A stretch of DNA of 64,000 nucleotides from Actinopolyspora mzabensis (GCF_900101095.1 NZ_FNFM01000014.1:57720-121719); one strand, 5' to 3'. Numbered from the stretch's first letter, positions 19,669-29,427 are shown. The notes: generated from the sequence alone by a model not told the origin. Numbers and translations: made by a program.

Positions 19669-21069
19669 TTACAGGTCCTCGGGCGAGGAGAGCGTGCCGC
19701 GTACCGCCGTCGCCGCCGCGACGACGGGTGAGACGAGATGGGTCCGCCCGCCCTTGCCCTGCCTGCCTTCGAAGTTGCGGTTCGAGGTCGAGGCCGAGCG
19801 TTCCCCGGGGGTGAGCTGATCGGGGTTCATCCCCAGGCACATCGAGCACCCCGCCTGGCGCCATTCGGCACCCGCCGCCTCGAACACCTCGTGCAGCCCC
19901 TCGTCCTCGGCCTGCTTGCGCACTCGCATGGATCCCGGAACGACCAGCATCCGGACGTCCTCTGCGACCCTGCGGTCGCGCAGTATCCCCGCCGCGCTGC
20001 GCAGATCCTCGATCCGACCGTTGGTGCAGGAGCCGAGGAACACGGTGTCCACCGCGACGTCTCGGAGGGGAGTACCGGCGCGCAGCCCCATGTACTCCAG
20101 CGCGTTCTCGGTGGCGGCCCTGCTCTCCTCATCGGCGATCGACTCCGGATCGGGCACCCGCTCCCCGAGCGGCAGTCCCTGGCCGGGATTGGTTCCCCAG
20201 GTCACGAACGGCGTGAGTGAGTTCGCGTCGATCGTCACCTCGGCGTCGTAGACCGCGTCGGAGTCCGTGCGCAACGATTTCCAGTGCTCCACGGCTGCGT
20301 CCCAGTCCGCTCCGGCGGGCGCGTGCGAACGTCCCTTGAGGTACTCGAAGGTGGTCTCGTCGGGGGCGATCATGCCGGCCCTGGCCCCGGCTTCGATGGA
20401 CATGTTGCACATGGTCATACGTGCTTCCATCGTCATGGACTCCACGGCCGAGCCGCGGTACTCCAGCACGTAGCCCTGGCCACCACCGGTCCCGATCTTG
20501 GAGATCACGGCGAGGATGACGTCCTTGCTCGTGACTCCCGGACGCAGCGTCCCCTCGATGTTGACGGCCATGGTGCGGAAGGGCCGCAACGGCAGGGTCT
20601 GCGTGGCCAGTACGTGCTCGACCTCGGAGGTACCGATACCGAATGCGAGCGCGCCGAAGGCGCCGTGGGTCGAGGTGTGGCTGTCCCCGCACACCACGGT
20701 GGTTCCGGGCTGGGTCAGGCCGAGCTGCGGCCCGACCACGTGGACGATCCCCTGCTCGGCGTCACCCATCGGATGGAGCCGTACCCCGAAGTCGGCGCAG
20801 TTCTTGCGCAACGTCTCGACCTGCGTGCGCGACACCGGATCGGCGATCGGCAACTCAACGCCCTCGGTGGGCACGTTGTGGTCCTCGGTCGCCAGCGTCA
20901 GATCCGGACGGCGTACGGCGCGGCCGGCCAGCCGCAGACCCTCGAAGGCCTGCGGGCTGGTCACCTCATGCACGAGATGGAGGTCGATGTAGAGCAGATC
21001 CGGCTCGTCGCCCTCACCACGACGTACCAGATGCTCGTTCCAAACCTTCTCGGCGAGCGTGCTACCCAT
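19669..21069 (-). CDS. leuC: 3-isopropylmalate dehydratase large subunit
   Basis: Large, iron-sulfur subunit of isopropylmalate isomerase. The 466-residue aconitase-fold protein contains [20 protein letters not shown] near residue 130 and the three [4Fe-4S] cysteines: one in [13 protein letters not shown] near 345 and two in [12 protein letters not shown] near 406-409. The ATG at 21069 has GGAGG four bases upstream. It heads the leuCD operon and is divergent from an IclR regulator across 87 bases, the standard actinobacterial arrangement (NdgR/LtbR type), so repression in response to amino-acid status is likely. Confidence 0.97.
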   Translation of the reverse strand: MGSTLAEKVWNEHLVRRGEGDEPDLLYIDLHLVHEVTSPQAFEGLRLAGRAVRRPDLTLATEDHNVPTEGVELPIADPVSRTQVETLRKNCADFGVRLHPMGDAEQGIVHVVGPQLGLTQPGTTVVCGDSHTSTHGAFGALAFGIGTSEVEHVLATQTLPLRPFRTMAVNIEGTLRPGVTSKDVILAVISKIGTGGGQGYVLEYRGSAVESMTMEARMTMCNMSIEAGARAGMIAPDETTFEYLKGRSHAPAGADWDAAVEHWKSLRTDSDAVYDAEVTIDANSLTPFVTWGTNPGQGLPLGERVPDPESIADEESRAATENALEYMGLRAGTPLRDVAVDTVFLGSCTNGRIEDLRSAAGILRDRRVAEDVRMLVVPGSMRVRKQAEDEGLHEVFEAAGAEWRQAGCSMCLGMNPDQLTPGERSASTSNRNFEGRQGKGGRTHLVSPVVAAATAVRGTLSSPEDL

Positions 21070-21088
21070 CGCTCCTCCCCATCGAAGC

Positions 21089-21117
21089 CGTGGGATCCGA
21101 GTGGTACGGCTCCCACG
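21089..21117. promoter_or_regulatory. Inverted repeat in the leuC/iclR divergent promoter
   Basis: CGTGGGA (21089-21095) and TCCCACG (21111-21117) are a perfect 7-base inverted repeat with a 15-base spacer, 20 bases before the leuC start. A second symmetric element, TAACGAGACGTTA at 21134-21146, overlaps the regulator's -10. Both are candidate sites for the adjacent IclR protein. The assignment rests on symmetry and position only. Confidence 0.45.
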
Positions 21118-21120
21118 TTG

Positions 21121-21150
21121 TGGACTTCCCAGATAACGAGACGTTAGTAT
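21121..21150 (+). promoter_or_regulatory. Leaderless-type promoter of the iclR gene
   Basis: A -35-like TGGACT (21121-21126), an 18-base spacer and a -10 TAGTAT (21145-21150) lie just before the GTG start at 21157. The six-base distance implies transcription starting at or next to the start codon. No Shine-Dalgarno is present, consistent with a leaderless message. Confidence 0.6.
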
Positions 21151-21156
21151 CGCCCC

Positions 21157-21858
21157 GTGGGAGAGCATAGCGGTATCGGAGTTCTGGACAAAGCGGTGGC
21201 CGTACTGCAGGCCGCCGCAGAGGATCCGTGCGGGCTGGCGGAGCTGTGCGAGCGTACGGGATTGCCCAGGGCAACGGCGCACAGACTCGCGGTCGGTTTG
21301 GAAACGCACCGGATGCTGCGACGCGGCTCGGACGGACGCTGGCGTTCCGGTCCGGCGCTGGGAGAGCTGGCGGGCGGCGCGGTGGATCCCCTGCTGGAGG
21401 CGGCGGCCGCGGTATTGCCCAAACTTCGCGACATCACCGGCGAGAGCGTGCAGCTCTATCGCCGTGACGGGATGCAACGTACCTGCGTGGCCACCGCGGA
21501 ACCGCCGAGCGGCCTGCGTGACACGGTTCCGGTCAACACGGCGCTGCCGATGACGGCCGGATCCGGCGCCAAAGTGCTGGCCGCTTGGTCCGACCCCGCC
21601 ACCCAGCGAGCCGTGCTGGCGGAGGCGGTCTTCGGCGAACGCACCCTGATGGAGGTGCGCCGCCGGGGATGGGCGCAGAGCGTCGCCGAGCGGGAGTCCG
21701 GAGTGGCCAGCGTCTCGGCACCGGTGCGGGACTCGGCGGGCACCGTGGTGGCCGCCATCTCGGTATCCGGACCGATCGACCGGATGGGGCGCCGCCCGGG
21801 AAGTCGGTGGGCCGCCGATCTGCTCGCGGCTGCCGACGGGCTGCAGAACAGGCTCTGA
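21157..21858 (+). CDS. IclR-family regulator, leuCD-divergent (NdgR/LtbR type)
   Basis: A 233-residue transcription factor: N-terminal winged helix with [22 protein letters not shown] (residues 26-47 in total) and a C-terminal IclR effector domain with [17 protein letters not shown] and [20 protein letters not shown]. Orthologues beside leuCD (Streptomyces NdgR, Corynebacterium LtbR, Rv2989) control leucine synthesis and related amino-acid genes. Its own promoter contains a palindrome over the -10, so autorepression is plausible. The start codon is GTG 21157, probably leaderless. Downstream the gene runs toward the tRNA-Glu terminator, which faces it. Confidence 0.9.
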   Translation: MGEHSGIGVLDKAVAVLQAAAEDPCGLAELCERTGLPRATAHRLAVGLETHRMLRRGSDGRWRSGPALGELAGGAVDPLLEAAAAVLPKLRDITGESVQLYRRDGMQRTCVATAEPPSGLRDTVPVNTALPMTAGSGAKVLAAWSDPATQRAVLAEAVFGERTLMEVRRRGWAQSVAERESGVASVSAPVRDSAGTVVAAISVSGPIDRMGRRPGSRWAADLLAAADGLQNRL

Positions 21859-22004
21859 ACCGGGGCGAGTACGCAGGTGCCGAGTGGGCGACGGCGGTAC
21901 GGTCCCGACGAACTCGGGAAACCGTGCCGCCCGACGTCCCGCGGCGCATGGCCCGAGGGGATTCGGCATCCAACGGCTCTGGCACGCCCACGGGGATATG
22001 AATA

Positions 22005-22030
22005 AAGCCGGTGTGCTCGCACACCGGCTT
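22005..22030 (-). terminator. Terminator of the tRNA-Glu/Gln cluster
   Basis: An 11-base perfect stem (AAGCCGGTGTG with CACACCGGCTT) and a 4-base loop. On the minus strand it is followed by a T-rich tail (TTTATT). It lies 14 bases beyond the 3' end of the first tRNA-Glu; its plus-strand face may also stop iclR transcription. Confidence 0.8.
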
Positions 22031-22043
22031 CGTAGCTCTCGGG

Positions 22044-22116
22044 TAGTCCCGATGGGATTCGAACCCACGTTACCGCCTTGAGAGGGCGGCGTCCTAGACC
22101 ACTAGACGACGGGACC
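22044..22116 (-). tRNA. tRNA-Glu (CTC anticodon), copy 1
   Basis: 73 bases with a full cloverleaf. The anticodon stem CCGCC/GGCGG encloses the loop CTCTCAA, giving anticodon CTC. The T-arm GGGTTCGAATCCC and the acceptor GGTCCCG/CGGGACT with discriminator A are intact. The 3' CCA is not encoded. It differs from the second copy by one base in the D-loop. Confidence 0.95.
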
Positions 22117-22280
22117 GTGTAAGCTATCGAACGCTTTCGAGCGGACCATAACCCACGAAGGTGCCGATTGATAACCCGATGAGAACCGAAACACGGTCTC
22201 CAAGGAGGCAGATGACGCTGTTTGCACCAGCATCGGCCACAACCGGGAAGCACCGGAAAGCGGAAACCCTCCGGTTATCG

Positions 22281-22353
22281 TAGTCCCGATGGGATTCGAA
22301 CCCACGTTACCGCCTTGAGAGGGCGGCGTCCTAGGCCACTAGACGACGGGACC
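22281..22353 (-). tRNA. tRNA-Glu (CTC anticodon), copy 2
   Basis: 73 bases, identical to the first copy except one D-loop position (C here, T there). It has the same CTC anticodon loop, CTCTCAA. The two copies are 164 bases apart and transcribed in the same direction, so they are probably a recent duplication. The 3' CCA is not encoded. Confidence 0.95.
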
Positions 22354-22381
22354 GCACGAGAAGCATCGTACGCTTCTTCAG

Positions 22382-22453
22382 CTGGGGTACCAGGATTCGA
22401 ACCTAGACTAACTGAACCAGAATCAGTCGTGCTGCCGATTACACCATACCCCA
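22382..22453 (-). tRNA. tRNA-Gln (CTG anticodon)
   Basis: 72 bases. The anticodon stem ACTGA/TCAGT encloses TTCTGGT, giving anticodon CTG. The acceptor TGGGGTA/TACCCCA begins with the unpaired-like T1 typical of tRNA-Gln and has a G discriminator. It is first in a Gln-Glu-Glu cluster, 28 bases before a tRNA-Glu. Many actinobacteria load this tRNA through Glu-tRNA-Gln and GatCAB; gltX and gatCAB are both in this window. Confidence 0.95.
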
Positions 22454-22827
22454 TCGGCACCGATGAACATCGTACCACTCGGCGGTTTTCTCTTTTCCGC
22501 TTCGATATCCTCTGTTCATCGCGTTGATGAATATACTAGACCATGCCCGTGAACGGCTTCGCACCACCCCCCTCCCAGGGGCGATTCGGCTGGTGAGCGG
22601 GCCTCCCGGTGGTGATTTTCGGGCCGCTGCCCCGAATCCGCCCGAGCGGGGGCCCGAACAGTGGCCGGAAACCTCTCTCCCCGGTTCGCGGGGACTCCCC
22701 GAAGTCCCCGCGCGAGGCGGGCGGGCCCCGGCGGGGCACCAGGTGGGATTCCGCCCGAGAACCGGCCCGCCCGAGCGAACGGACCCACTTACGACGGGCC
22801 TGCCCCACCCCGAACGGACAGCATCGG
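22454..22827. other. Intergenic region between tRNA-Gln and the HAD gene
   Basis: 374 GC-rich bases without a credible gene. It should hold the tRNA promoter near 22460-22540. A perfect 9-base hairpin, GCGGGGACT/AGTCCCCGC, at 22688-22711 lies beyond the HAD stop and may terminate that gene, though no T run follows. Confidence 0.4.
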
Positions 22828-23619
22828 TCAGGCCGAGCCGGCCATGCTGACTTGGCGGGCGGGCAACCCGTCATCCGCGCCACCGAAGGGAAGATCGCAC
22901 ACCAGAACTTCGGGTAACTCGTACAGACTCGTGATCACCGACACCCCGTCGACGGGAGCAGCCGAACTCGTCGAACCGCCGCTCTCCCGGTCCAGCCAGA
23001 TGCCGTGCATACCCGCGCAGGCGGCCCCGTTGGCGTCGATCTCCAGGTTGTTGCCGACATGAGCCACTTCCGCGGCTGAAAGCCCCAGAGCGTCGCAGGC
23101 AGCCGCGAAGATTCCGGAGGAGGGTTTGGCCACACCGCACTCGCCCGATATCACCGTCACGTCGAAAGTGGCGGCCAACCCGGTGACGGCGAGTTTGTGC
23201 CGCTGATACCCACCGGGGGCGTTGGTTATGGCCGCGACGCGCAGTCCACTGGCACGCAGCCATTCCAGACAGCCGGTGACGTCCTCGAAGAGTTCCCAGG
23301 AGTCGCGCAGCGCCACCATTCGCCGCTGCTCCCTGGCCAGCACCTCGTCCTCACTCAACCGTTCGCCGAAGGCGGCGAAGAAATCACGGGTGCGGCTGCG
23401 ACACATCGTCTCGAAATCGATCTCACCCGCCATCATGCGCGCGTTGTACTCGTCGGTTATCCGTCGCCACACCGGCCATGCCGCATCGTTGCCGGTCAAT
23501 GACGCGAAAGCCCGTCGAGCCGACCCCCGACTGTCCAACAGCGTGTCGTCGATGTCCAGGCAGACCGCTCTGATACCACGAGAGCGTTCCGAGGCGGATA
23601 CTTCAAGTGCGGATTTCAC
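22828..23619 (-). CDS. HAD-superfamily hydrolase (subfamily IA)
   Basis: A 263-residue phosphatase-like protein. Motif I is CLDIDDTLLDSRG near residues 20-32 (nucleophile Asp), motif II AAITNAPG near 130, the lysine of motif III is in GVAKPSSGIF near 165, and motif IV is GNNLEIDANGAACAGM near 190, with Asn-Asn replacing the usual GD(x)D start. The cap domain is helical. Substrates of such proteins include phosphoglycolate and other small phosphates; none can be named here. The start is GTG 23619 with no spaced Shine-Dalgarno. It lies 160 bases downstream of gltX on the same strand. Confidence 0.82.
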   Translation of the reverse strand: MKSALEVSASERSRGIRAVCLDIDDTLLDSRGSARRAFASLTGNDAAWPVWRRITDEYNARMMAGEIDFETMCRSRTRDFFAAFGERLSEDEVLAREQRRMVALRDSWELFEDVTGCLEWLRASGLRVAAITNAPGGYQRHKLAVTGLAATFDVTVISGECGVAKPSSGIFAAACDALGLSAAEVAHVGNNLEIDANGAACAGMHGIWLDRESGGSTSSAAPVDGVSVITSLYELPEVLVCDLPFGGADDGLPARQVSMAGSA

Positions 23620-23779
23620 TCCGTGAGGCTAAGACTCCACCCGGAGTGGCCGACTCCTCCAACATGGTGATACTTACGTCACTGACACGATTTAGCTCGC
23701 CGCGTGCAACAGCACGTGAACACACGTGCCGTGCCGGTCCGCCCGACTTCCGTCGCGGCGACCGGCACGGTGGCGGTGC

Positions 23780-25291
23780 TCACTCCTCGGGTGCGTTCCG
23801 CATTGCCGCACGCAACCGGTCGAGGCAGGACTGCCTGCCGAGCAGTTCCATCGACTCGAACAACGGCGGCGAGACCGTACGACCGGTGATCGCCACACGT
23901 ACCGGTGTGAACGCCTTGCGGGGCTTGATGCCCAACCCCTCGACGATCGCCTGCTTCAGGGCGTTCTCGATGTCGGCGGCGCGCCACTCGGGCAACGGTT
24001 CGAGGACTTCGAGGGCTGCCGAAAGCACCGGCCGCGCGTCACTGCCCAGCGCCTTGGCCGCGGCTGCCGGTTCCGGTTCGAACTCCTCGCCCGCGAACAG
24101 GAAGCCCATCATCCCGACCGCGTCCGACAGCACGGTCAATCGCTCCTGCACCAGTGGAGCGGCCGCTCGCACCGTCTCCAGCTGCCGTTCGTTCGGACCC
24201 GCGGGCAGCACGCCACCGGCGACCAGGTAGGGCACGACCCTGTCGATGAAATCGCCGAGTTCCAACGCACGCAGATGTGCGGCGTTGATGGCATCGGCCT
24301 TCTTCTGGTCGAACCGCGCCGGGTTGGCACTGACCCGGCGGATGTCGAACGCGCTGACCATCTCTTCGAGGTCGAACACGTCGCGGTCGTCGGAGATGGA
24401 CCAACCGAGCAGCGCCAGATAGTTGAGCAGTCCCTCGGGGAGGAAGCCACGCTCGCGATGGTGGAAGACATCGGACTGCGGGTCACGTTTGGAGAGCTTC
24501 TTGTTTCCCTCCCCCATCACGAACGGCAGGTGACCGAACTCGGGCGTGAAGTCCGTCGTGCCGATCCGCTGCAACGCCTCGTAGAGCGCGATCTGGCGCG
24601 GCGTGGAGGACAGCAGGTCCTCGCCACGCAGCACGTGAGTGATCCCCATCAGGGCGTCGTCGACGGGATTCGTCAGCGGGTACAGCGCGTCACCGTTGCC
24701 GCGCACCAGCACGGGGTCGGGCACGCTGCCCGCGGGGAAGGTGACTTCGCCACGAATCAGGTCGGTGAACCCGATGTCGCGGTCCGGCATCCGCAACCGC
24801 AGGACCGGACTGCGCCCCTCGGCCCGCAGTTCCGACTTGCGCTGCTCGGTCAACTCGCGGTCGGCGTTGTCGTAGCCCAGCTTGGGGTCGCGACCCGCAT
24901 CCCGGTGGCGCTGTTCGACTTCCTGGGGCGTGGAGAACGACTCGTAGAGTTCCCCCGCCTCCAGCAGTGCGGCGGCCACGTCCGCGTAGATCTCACGCCG
25001 TTGGCTCTGCCGGTAGGGACCGTACTCACCTCCCACGTCCGGCCCCTCGTCCCAGTCGAGGCGCAGCCAGCGAAGAGCCTCCAGCAGTGCTTGGTAGGAC
25101 TCCTCGCTGTCCCTGCTCGCGTCGGTGTCCTCGATGCGGAACAGCAACGATCCGTTGTTGTGCCGGGCGAACGCCCAGTTGAACAGTGCGGTGCGGATCA
25201 GTCCGACGTGTGGCGTGCCGGTGGGCGAGGGGCAGAACCTGGCTCGTACCGGACGGTCGGACTCGGCGGTGGTGACATCTGACGTGCTCAT
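23780..25291 (-). CDS. gltX: Glutamate--tRNA ligase
   Basis: Class I aminoacyl-tRNA synthetase charging tRNA-Glu and probably tRNA-Gln, with GatCAB (encoded at 42-45 kb) converting the mischarged product. The 503-residue protein has the HIGH-like [20 protein letters not shown] (residues 20-39) and the KMSKS-like [13 protein letters not shown] near 255, with the anticodon-binding helical C-terminus. The ATG at 25289-25291 is clear. In mycobacteria gltX follows the FAH-family gene directly; here an FAD monooxygenase on the other strand separates them. Three cognate-type tRNAs lie 1.4-3 kb away. Confidence 0.96.
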   Translation of the reverse strand: MSTSDVTTAESDRPVRARFCPSPTGTPHVGLIRTALFNWAFARHNNGSLLFRIEDTDASRDSEESYQALLEALRWLRLDWDEGPDVGGEYGPYRQSQRREIYADVAAALLEAGELYESFSTPQEVEQRHRDAGRDPKLGYDNADRELTEQRKSELRAEGRSPVLRLRMPDRDIGFTDLIRGEVTFPAGSVPDPVLVRGNGDALYPLTNPVDDALMGITHVLRGEDLLSSTPRQIALYEALQRIGTTDFTPEFGHLPFVMGEGNKKLSKRDPQSDVFHHRERGFLPEGLLNYLALLGWSISDDRDVFDLEEMVSAFDIRRVSANPARFDQKKADAINAAHLRALELGDFIDRVVPYLVAGGVLPAGPNERQLETVRAAAPLVQERLTVLSDAVGMMGFLFAGEEFEPEPAAAAKALGSDARPVLSAALEVLEPLPEWRAADIENALKQAIVEGLGIKPRKAFTPVRVAITGRTVSPPLFESMELLGRQSCLDRLRAAMRNAPEE

Positions 25292-25523
25292 GACTGATTC
25301 AGCTTATCCCGCTTGCCGCCCCTCTTGACCGGCGCGTCCCTTCGGCGCATGCTGGCGTTATTCAACGCCTGTTGAATTCTGCTGCGGAAGTACTTCGCGG
25401 CTCGCGAGGTGCCCGTTCCGACCACGGGCTCGGGTAGTCGTCCGGCGCGGCTCGTGCCGGGTGACCACCCACGCGAGCAGCGGTGCGGCCGCGTCGAAGA
25501 GGTCCTACACGGGAGGGATCGCG

Positions 25524-26762
25524 ATGAAGCGGACCACCTGCTGCGTTGTCGGAGGGGGCCCGGCGGGAATGGTGCTGGGGCTGTTGCTCGCCCGCTCCGG
25601 GGTACCCGTGACGGTGCTGGAAAAGCACGCGGATTTCCTGCGGGACTTCCGAGGTGACACGGTGCACCCGACGACGTTGGCACTGCTGGACGAGCTGGGC
25701 CTCGCCGAGCGGTTCGCCGAACTGCCCCAGCGAAGGGTCAGCACGGTGATGTTGCCGGTGGGGCCGGACGGCGAGTTCTACACGCTGGGTGATTTCGAGC
25801 GGCTGCCGATCAAGTACAACTACATCGCCATGGTGCCGCAGTGGGACCTGCTCAATCTGCTGGCGGCGGAAGCGGCGAAGGAGCCGAACTTCGAGCTGCG
25901 CATGAGCACCGAGGTGACCGGTCTGGTGCGGGAGCGCGGCCGGGTGACCGGGGTCGACTACCGCACGGCGGACGGGGAGCGTGGCAGGCTCCGGGCCACC
26001 ATCACGGTGGCCTGTGACGGCAGGGATTCCCTGGTCCGGCGGGAACTGGCCGACCAGCTCCGGGTGCGGGACTTTCCGACTCCGATGGACGTGCAGTGGT
26101 TCCGGATTCCACGCCGGCAGGAGGACCCCGCCGGAGCCGTGGGCAACATCGGGGACGGCGCGTTCACCGTACTGCTGGATCGGGAGGACTACTTCCAGGC
26201 CGCCTCGGTCATAGCCAAGGGCTCCGACGCGACCGAGCGAGCCCACGACATCGGGAAGTTCAACGAATCGCTGCGTGGGCGACTCGGCTGGCTCGACGAC
26301 GGGCGGGAACTCGTCCGTAGTTGGGAGGACGTGAAGCTGCTGCACGTCAGCCTGGACCGGCTGCGCCGCTGGCACGTTCCGGGGCTGCTGTGCATCGGGG
26401 ACGCGGCACACGCGATGTCACCGGTCGGCGGAATCGGCATCAACCTGGCGGTGCAGGACGCGGTGGCGGCCGCTCGTCACCTCGCGAAACCGTTGCGGCG
26501 TGGCGAACTGCGGCGCAGGCACGTCGCGGCGATCCAACACGCCCGCCTGCCCACCACCGCGCTCCTCCAGGGACTGCAACGCACCGTTCACGCCAACGTG
26601 GTCGAGCCGGCACTGCGTGGGGAGATCGACTTCGGTCGGCGCGCCCGACTCCCCCGCCCGCTGAAGCTGCTGCCGAGACTTCCCTGGCTGCGCGTCGTTC
26701 CGCCGTACATCCTTGCCTACGGCGCTCGGCGGGAGCGCCCACCGAGGGAGGCACTCCGCTGA
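25524..26762 (+). CDS. FAD-dependent aromatic-type monooxygenase
   Basis: A 412-residue flavoprotein hydroxylase of the p-hydroxybenzoate hydroxylase fold. The N-terminal FAD motif is VVGGGPAGMVLGLLLARSG (residues 9-27), the middle motif VACDGRDSLVRREL (DG) lies near 165 and the GD motif CIGDAAHAMSPVGGIGINLA near 290. C-terminally it ends with a basic, proline-rich tail. The ATG at 25524 has GGGAGGG upstream. The substrate is unknown; such enzymes hydroxylate aromatic rings or polyketides. It is a single plus-strand gene between gltX and the FAH-family gene, an insertion relative to mycobacteria. The adjacent FAH-family hydrolase could share an aromatic catabolic role, but this is speculative. 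Confidence 0.85.
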   Translation: MKRTTCCVVGGGPAGMVLGLLLARSGVPVTVLEKHADFLRDFRGDTVHPTTLALLDELGLAERFAELPQRRVSTVMLPVGPDGEFYTLGDFERLPIKYNYIAMVPQWDLLNLLAAEAAKEPNFELRMSTEVTGLVRERGRVTGVDYRTADGERGRLRATITVACDGRDSLVRRELADQLRVRDFPTPMDVQWFRIPRRQEDPAGAVGNIGDGAFTVLLDREDYFQAASVIAKGSDATERAHDIGKFNESLRGRLGWLDDGRELVRSWEDVKLLHVSLDRLRRWHVPGLLCIGDAAHAMSPVGGIGINLAVQDAVAAARHLAKPLRRGELRRRHVAAIQHARLPTTALLQGLQRTVHANVVEPALRGEIDFGRRARLPRPLKLLPRLPWLRVVPPYILAYGARRERPPREALR

Positions 26763-26890
26763 TGCCCCGGAGAAGCTCGTTCCACCCGCGGTTCGGACGG
26801 AATCGCGGTTGAAACGAGCGCACTGCCGGTGGCGCCGGCGACCGGGCGGCCGCGGGGACGCACGCCGCACCGCGACTCGACAGCGGTGGC

Positions 26891-27673
26891 TCAGGCCTGC
26901 TGCACCGGGTTGGTGAGTGTGCCGAGGCCGTCGATGGAAACCGAGACCTTCTGTCCGGCCCGCATCGGGCCCACCCCGGAGGGGGTACCGGTCAGGATCA
27001 CGTCACCGGGCAACAGGGTCATGACCCGGGAGATGAACGAGATCAGACCGGCCACATCGTGCGTCAACAGCGAGGTGCGGGACTCCTGGCACAGCTCGCG
27101 GTCGAGCTCGGTGCGCAACTGCAGGTCGGAGGGGTCAACGGTGGTGTCGATCCACGGTCCCAGCGGGCAGAAGGTGTCGTAGCCCTTCGCCCTGGTCCAC
27201 TGCCCGTCGGCCCGTTGCTGGTCCCTTGCCGTGACGTCGTTGGCGATCGTGTACCCGAGCACCACGTCGGTTCCCCTGGCCTCGGGCACGTCCTTGCAGG
27301 GCTGGCCGATCACCACGGCCAGCTCGCCCTCGTAGTCGACCCGCTCGGAGTTCGGCGGCATCTTGATCGGGGCACTCGGGCCGATCACGGATGTCGAAGG
27401 CTTCATGAAAAGCACCGGATTCTCCGGCACCTCCCCACCCATCTCCCGTGCGTGCTCGGCGTAGTTCTTGCCCACGCAGAGCACCTTGGTCGGCAGGATG
27501 GGCGCCAACAGCCGCACGTCGGCCATCGGCCACTTACGACCGGTGAACGTCGGCTCCCCGAACGGATGCTGGTCGATCTCGACGGCGAGCACTTTCTCAC
27601 CGGGGGATTTGGGGTCCGGCTCCAATGCCACGAACGAGACCCCTTCGGGCTGAGCAACACGTGCCAGGCGCAA
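26891..27673 (-). CDS. Fumarylacetoacetate hydrolase-family protein
   Basis: A 260-residue FAH-family enzyme (Rv2993c-like), which acts on beta-diketo or oxaloacetate-like acids. Seen: KVLCVGKNYAEHAREMGG near residue 64 (catalytic His region), DYEGELAVVIG near 113 with metal-binding Glu residues, YTIANDVTARDQQ near 140, and GDVILTGTPSGVGPMRAGQKV near 223. Members include oxaloacetate decarboxylases, acylpyruvases and isomerases of homoprotocatechuate breakdown, and sequence does not decide. The start is TTG 27673 with GGAGG five bases upstream. cimA lies 68 bases upstream on the same strand, so co-transcription is likely. Confidence 0.85.
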   Translation of the reverse strand: MRLARVAQPEGVSFVALEPDPKSPGEKVLAVEIDQHPFGEPTFTGRKWPMADVRLLAPILPTKVLCVGKNYAEHAREMGGEVPENPVLFMKPSTSVIGPSAPIKMPPNSERVDYEGELAVVIGQPCKDVPEARGTDVVLGYTIANDVTARDQQRADGQWTRAKGYDTFCPLGPWIDTTVDPSDLQLRTELDRELCQESRTSLLTHDVAGLISFISRVMTLLPGDVILTGTPSGVGPMRAGQKVSVSIDGLGTLTNPVQQA

Positions 27674-27741
27674 ACGAAACCTCCGTCATCAACTGTTCGC
27701 CGAACAGCTTACGTGCGGGTGGGCAACGGTCCAGTTCCTGG

Positions 27742-29427
27742 TCACCTCGTGTTGGAGCTACTGACCTCCGCCGTCTCACCCCGGTGGACCGCCTTGTGGG
27801 CGAACGCGTCGCACAGCGCGTACCAGCTCGCTTCGACGATGTTGCCGTGCACGCCCACGGTGCTCCACTCCCGGTGTTCGTCCCGCGACTCCACGAGCAC
27901 CCTGGTGACGGCGTCGGTGCCGGAAGCGTCGGTGAGAATCCGCACCTTGTAGTCCACCAGTTCGACCTCGTCCAACCACGGCAAGCGAGGCACCAGCGCC
28001 TTGCGCAGTGCGGCGTCCAACGCGTTGACGGGACCGTTCCCCTCGGCGGTGGCGATGACGCGTTCCTGCAGCACGTGCAACTTGACAGTCGCCTCCGAGA
28101 CCACCTGCCCGTCGGGACGGTGGTCGAGCGAGACCCGGTAGGACTCCAGTTCGAAGGGCGCGCCGAACGACACCTCGCCCGAGGTGTCGCGGTCCGTCTC
28201 CGCCGCGGAGCCGTCGGCCAGCGCCATCTCACGACGCAGCATCAGCTCCAGCGAGGCGTCCGCTCCCTCGAAGGACCACCCCCGTGCTTCCAGTTCCTTG
28301 ACCCGCCGCACCGCACCGGTGATGGCGTCCGGCGCCGAACTCAGGTCCAGCCCCAGTTCGACTGCCTTGAGCTCCAGGCTGGCACGGCCGGACATCTCGG
28401 TGACGAGTACCCGCATTCCGTTGCCGACGCGCTCGGGGTCGATGTGGTTGTACAGTTCGGGATCGACTTTGATCGCGCTGGCGTGCAGCCCGGCCTTGTG
28501 GGCGAAGGTGGATCCCCCCACATACGCCTGATGCGTGTCCGGCGCGATGTTGGCGATCTCGGCGAGCGCGTGCGATACCCGGCTGAGTTCGGACAGGTTG
28601 CCCTCGGGCAGCACGGGCAGCCCAAGTTTCGTCTCCAGATTGCCGATGACGGGGAACAGGTCTGCGTTGCCCGCCCGTTCTCCGTAGCCGTTGGCGGTGC
28701 ACTGCACGTGGGTGACCCCGGCCTGCACCGCCGCGAGCGTGTTGGCGACGGCACAGCCGGTGTCGTCCTGGCAGTGGATCCCCAACCGGAAACCGGTACG
28801 CCGGACGATCTCCTCCACCGTTTCGGCCAGTGCTGTCGGCAGCTGCCCACCGTTGGTGTCGCACAGGCACACCAGGTCGGCACCCGCGTGCACGGCCGAG
28901 TCGAGCATCCGCAGGGCGGTGTCCGGATCGTGGGCGTACCCGTCGAAGAAGTGCTCGGCATCCAGGAAAACGCGTTTGCCGTGCTCGGTGAGGTACCTGA
29001 CGGTGTCGGCGATCATGGCACCGTTCTCGGTCACGTCGGTACGCAACGCGCGTTCGATGTGTCTGCTGTCGGATTTGGCGACCAGCGTGACCGCGGGAGC
29101 TCCCGAGTCGAGCAACGCGGCCACCTGGTCGTCCTGCTGCACGGGAACCCCGGGTCGGCGTGTGGAGCCGAACGCGGTGAGCACGGCGTGCCGAAGGTCG
29201 AGCTCGCCGGCGGTGGCCCGACGAAAGAACTCGGTGTCCTTCGGCAACGCACCGGGCCAACCGCCTTCGATGAAGCCCACGCCGAGACTGTCCAGGATGC
29301 GGGCGACCGCGAGCTTGTCGGCCACCGAGTAGGAGATGCCTTCGCGCTGCGCGCCGTCGCGCAGCGTGGTGTCGTAGACGTGAAACGTGTCCGCCTGTGG
29401 GGTCCCTGCCGGGCTGGTGCGGTTCAC
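27742..29427 (-). CDS. cimA: (R)-citramalate synthase
   Basis: Condenses pyruvate and acetyl-CoA to citramalate, a threonine-independent route to 2-ketobutyrate and isoleucine; LeuC, LeuD and LeuB then act on the product. The 561-residue protein starts with VYDTTLRDGAQREGISYSV (residues 18-36), has CDTNGGQLP near 188, and the metal-binding HCQDDTGCAVAN near 218 and STFAHKAGLHASA near 305. The C-terminal 150 residues form a LeuA-type allosteric domain, so feedback inhibition is expected. GTG 29427 has GGAGGGA upstream. The GAQREG variant and overall layout favour citramalate over isopropylmalate synthase. An attenuator-like leader precedes it. Confidence 0.9.
   Translation of the reverse strand: MNRTSPAGTPQADTFHVYDTTLRDGAQREGISYSVADKLAVARILDSLGVGFIEGGWPGALPKDTEFFRRATAGELDLRHAVLTAFGSTRRPGVPVQQDDQVAALLDSGAPAVTLVAKSDSRHIERALRTDVTENGAMIADTVRYLTEHGKRVFLDAEHFFDGYAHDPDTALRMLDSAVHAGADLVCLCDTNGGQLPTALAETVEEIVRRTGFRLGIHCQDDTGCAVANTLAAVQAGVTHVQCTANGYGERAGNADLFPVIGNLETKLGLPVLPEGNLSELSRVSHALAEIANIAPDTHQAYVGGSTFAHKAGLHASAIKVDPELYNHIDPERVGNGMRVLVTEMSGRASLELKAVELGLDLSSAPDAITGAVRRVKELEARGWSFEGADASLELMLRREMALADGSAAETDRDTSGEVSFGAPFELESYRVSLDHRPDGQVVSEATVKLHVLQERVIATAEGNGPVNALDAALRKALVPRLPWLDEVELVDYKVRILTDASGTDAVTRVLVESRDEHREWSTVGVHGNIVEASWYALCDAFAHKAVHRGETAEVSSSNTR

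Noticed and set aside
22524..22850. A 108-codon frame between tRNA-Gln and the HAD gene
   Set aside because: It is Gly/Pro/Arg-rich with no ribosome-binding site or family resemblance, and overlaps the HAD end in antisense.
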